Of a stretch of DNA of 33,625 nt, positions 32,030-33,625 are shown piece by piece. The notes under the pieces were generated by a model. The model searched no databases and was not told the DNA's origin. It worked only from the letters and a program-made list of their open reading frames with translations. Made by a program: the position numbers and the translations under genes. Each line of letters starts with the position of its first letter. The stretch's first letter is position 1. The DNA is taken from positions 1 through 33,625 of the forward strand of contig JAOPXM010000083.1 of the NCBI GenBank assembly GCA_025965125.1. The letters run 5' to 3'. This DNA is from Nocardioides sp. (GTDB taxonomy: Bacteria; Actinomycetota; Actinomycetes; Propionibacteriales; Nocardioidaceae).

Positions 32030-33298
32030 ATGACCACCGCGCACCCCGAGAAGACCAGGGCGCCGGCCACCCCTCCGCCCGCCGAGGCGGCCAGTCCCGC
32101 GCGCGCGGTCGGCAGCTGGTTCGCCACCCTGCGCGAGGCGCTCGACCGGCCGCTCACGTCGTACTACCTGTTGATGGGCGCGTCGGCGCTGCTGCTCACG
32201 ATCGGCCTGATCATGGTGCTCAGTGCCTCGAGCGTCTACAGCTACAAGGTGTTCGACGACTCGTACTCGATCGTGCGCCGCCAGCTCCTGTGGGTGCTCA
32301 TCGGGCTGCCGTGTGCCTGGGTCGCGAGCCGGCTCTCGCACCGCTGGATCCGTCGGCTCGCCTACCCGGGTTTCTCGATCTCGCTGGTGCTCCTGCTGCT
32401 GACCGCACTCTTCGGCGTCAGCCGCAACGGCAACACCAACTGGCTCGGCGTCGGCCCGATCGTCATCCAGCCCTCGGAGATCGCGAAGCTCGCGCTCATC
32501 CTGTGGGCCGCCCACGTCTACGCCCACAAGGACCGCCGGCTCACGAACCTGCACCAGATCATGGTGCCGGTCGTGCCGGGCATGCTGGTGGCCACCGGGC
32601 TGGTGGTCTTCGGCCGCGACCTCGGCACCGCGCTCGTGCTGTTCGCGATCCTGCTCGGCATGCTCTGGGTCGTGGGTGCGCCGGCGCGGTTCTTCGCCTT
32701 CTGCCTCTCGCTGGTCAGCGTCGGCGCCATCTTCCTGGCCTCCACCGACTCCGAACGCCTGAACCGCATCACGAACTTCGCAGACCCCTTCAAGGACTAC
32801 CACGACGCGGGCTGGCAACCCGCCCACGGCTTGTACGCACTCTCCACCGGCGGCTGGTTCGGCCAGGGCATCGGCGCGAGCCAGCAGAAGTGGGGCGACC
32901 TGCCCGAGGCCCACACCGACTTCATCTTCGCGGTGCTCGGCGAGGAGCTCGGGCTGGTCGGCACGATGCTGGTCATCGGGCTGTTCCTCACCATCGCCTA
33001 CGCCGCTCTGCGCACCGCGCGGGTGACCGCCGACCCGTTCGTCCGCTACGCCTCCTTCGGCATCGTGGTCTGGCTTCTCGGCCAGATGATCATCAACGTC
33101 GGCATGGTCCTGGCCCTGCTGCCGGTCATCGGGATCCCGCTCCCGCTCGTTTCGTACGGCGGGTCCGCCCTGCTGCCCTCACTGGTCGCGCTCGGTCTGT
33201 TGATCGGGTTCGCGCGCCGCGAGCCGGAAGCCGCTCGGGCACTCGCCCAGCGCAAGAAGGTTCGCTCCGCCGGTCTGTCCGCCGGGCGCGTCTCGTAA
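32030..33298 (+). CDS. ftsW: Septal peptidoglycan glycosyltransferase FtsW (SEDS)
   Basis: A 422-residue SEDS protein with a disordered Ala/Pro-rich N-terminus (about 1-40) and about ten membrane helices. It polymerises lipid II with FtsI. Signatures: [85 protein letters not shown] with the conserved Asp in TDF, and [15 protein letters not shown] near the end. ATG 32030 has AGGAAGGGG upstream. Confidence 0.97.
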   Translation: MTTAHPEKTRAPATPPPAEAASPARAVGSWFATLREALDRPLTSYYLLMGASALLLTIGLIMVLSASSVYSYKVFDDSYSIVRRQLLWVLIGLPCAWVASRLSHRWIRRLAYPGFSISLVLLLLTALFGVSRNGNTNWLGVGPIVIQPSEIAKLALILWAAHVYAHKDRRLTNLHQIMVPVVPGMLVATGLVVFGRDLGTALVLFAILLGMLWVVGAPARFFAFCLSLVSVGAIFLASTDSERLNRITNFADPFKDYHDAGWQPAHGLYALSTGGWFGQGIGASQQKWGDLPEAHTDFIFAVLGEELGLVGTMLVIGLFLTIAYAALRTARVTADPFVRYASFGIVVWLLGQMIINVGMVLALLPVIGIPLPLVSYGGSALLPSLVALGLLIGFARREPEAARALAQRKKVRSAGLSAGRVS

Positions 33299-33311
33299 GT
33301 TTGGCCACCTG

Positions 33312-33625
33312 ATGCACGTCCTCCTTGCGGGCGGCGGTACCGCCGGCCACACCTCACCGCTGCTCGCGACCGCCGACGCCCTGCGCCGGCTCCGGCCCGA
33401 CATCGAGATCACCTGTCTCGGAACTCCTCGGGGGCTGGAGAACCGGGTGGTTCCCGAGGCCGGCTACCGGCTCGAGCTGATCTCGCCGGTCCCGCTGCCG
33501 CGCCGACCCGGCCTCGAGCTGCTCCGGGTGCCCGGTCGGCTCCGGGGGGCGGTCCAGGAGACGCTCGCGATCCTCGACCGGGTGCGTCCCGACGTGGTCG
33601 TGGGCTACGGCGGCTACGTCTCGAT
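33312..33625 (+). CDS. murG: MurG, N-terminal part (3' end beyond window)
   Basis: The first 104 residues of UDP-GlcNAc:lipid I transferase, which makes lipid II at the inner membrane face. [19 protein letters not shown] contains the glycine-rich loop with the GTAGHT core, and [12 protein letters not shown] and [10 protein letters not shown] follow as in MurG. ATG 33312 lies 13 nt after the ftsW stop with no Shine-Dalgarno. A TAAGTT element (33296-33301) ends 10 nt before the ATG and overlaps the ftsW stop, so an internal promoter with a 3-4 nt leader is possible. Confidence 0.95.
   Translation, partial: MHVLLAGGGTAGHTSPLLATADALRRLRPDIEITCLGTPRGLENRVVPEAGYRLELISPVPLPRRPGLELLRVPGRLRGAVQETLAILDRVRPDVVVGYGGYVS

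Noticed and set aside
1..33625. tRNA/rRNA genes, CRISPR arrays, insertion sequences, integrase or attachment sites
   Set aside because: None seen by reading; all long segments are explained by conserved chromosomal genes.

Overview
The window is a high-GC actinobacterial chromosome segment. Gene content, the pknL/Rv2175c/idsA2/metF neighbourhood and the large mra (dcw) cluster match the conserved Rv2153c-Rv2176 region of Mycobacterium tuberculosis. The protein style (DUF222 protein, DUF6504, SAV_6107-type HEPN protein, DUF4126) points to a Nocardioides-like member of the Propionibacteriales; this placement is by recognition, not by a search. There is no insertion sequence, prophage, tRNA, rRNA or CRISPR array, and no gene-free stretch over 300 bases.

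Layout. (1) 1-5522: the 5' part of a DUF222 (13E12-type) gene, a membrane Ser/Thr kinase with four PASTA domains, the divergent small winged-helix protein of the Rv2175c family, a polyprenyl diphosphate synthase, and divergent metF. (2) 5623-9470: a minus-strand run of ybaK-like deacylase, DUF4126 membrane protein, ATP-grasp protein and FAD-dependent oxidoreductase of the phytoene-desaturase type. (3) 9510-17346: a small membrane protein, then a damage-response block. A perfect LexA-type box precedes DUF6504, a HEPN-family protein and a DnaE polymerase whose PHP proofreading site is lost; a methyltransferase, dinB (Pol IV) and a DUF3040 membrane protein follow. (4) 17397-22081, minus strand: transglutaminase-like TgpA family protein, DUF58 protein and MoxR ATPase, tightly coupled. 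(5) 22317-33625, plus strand: mraZ, a 49-residue membrane protein, rsmH, ftsL, ftsI, murE, murF, mraY, murD, ftsW and the start of murG. This makes UDP-MurNAc-pentapeptide, lipid I/II and the septal synthase.

Regulation visible in sequence. The mra promoter (TTGACG-16-TAAAGT) is interleaved with five GTGG repeats at an exact 10-bp period, the expected MraZ operator. A second, inverted GTGGAG cluster and three small hairpins (candidate mraW RNA motif) lie between mraZ and rsmH. Six genes have a TANNNT -10 element 6-7 nt upstream of the start codon, indicating leaderless transcripts. Several mra genes overlap by 4 nt (ATGA/GTGA), indicating translational coupling.

The points most worth a second look are the SOS cassette without visible imuA/imuB but with a HEPN-family protein and a proofreading-dead DnaE, the phased repeats around mraZ on both sides of the gene, the unannotatable-by-size 49-residue protein, and the uncharacterised four-gene operon at 5623-9470.
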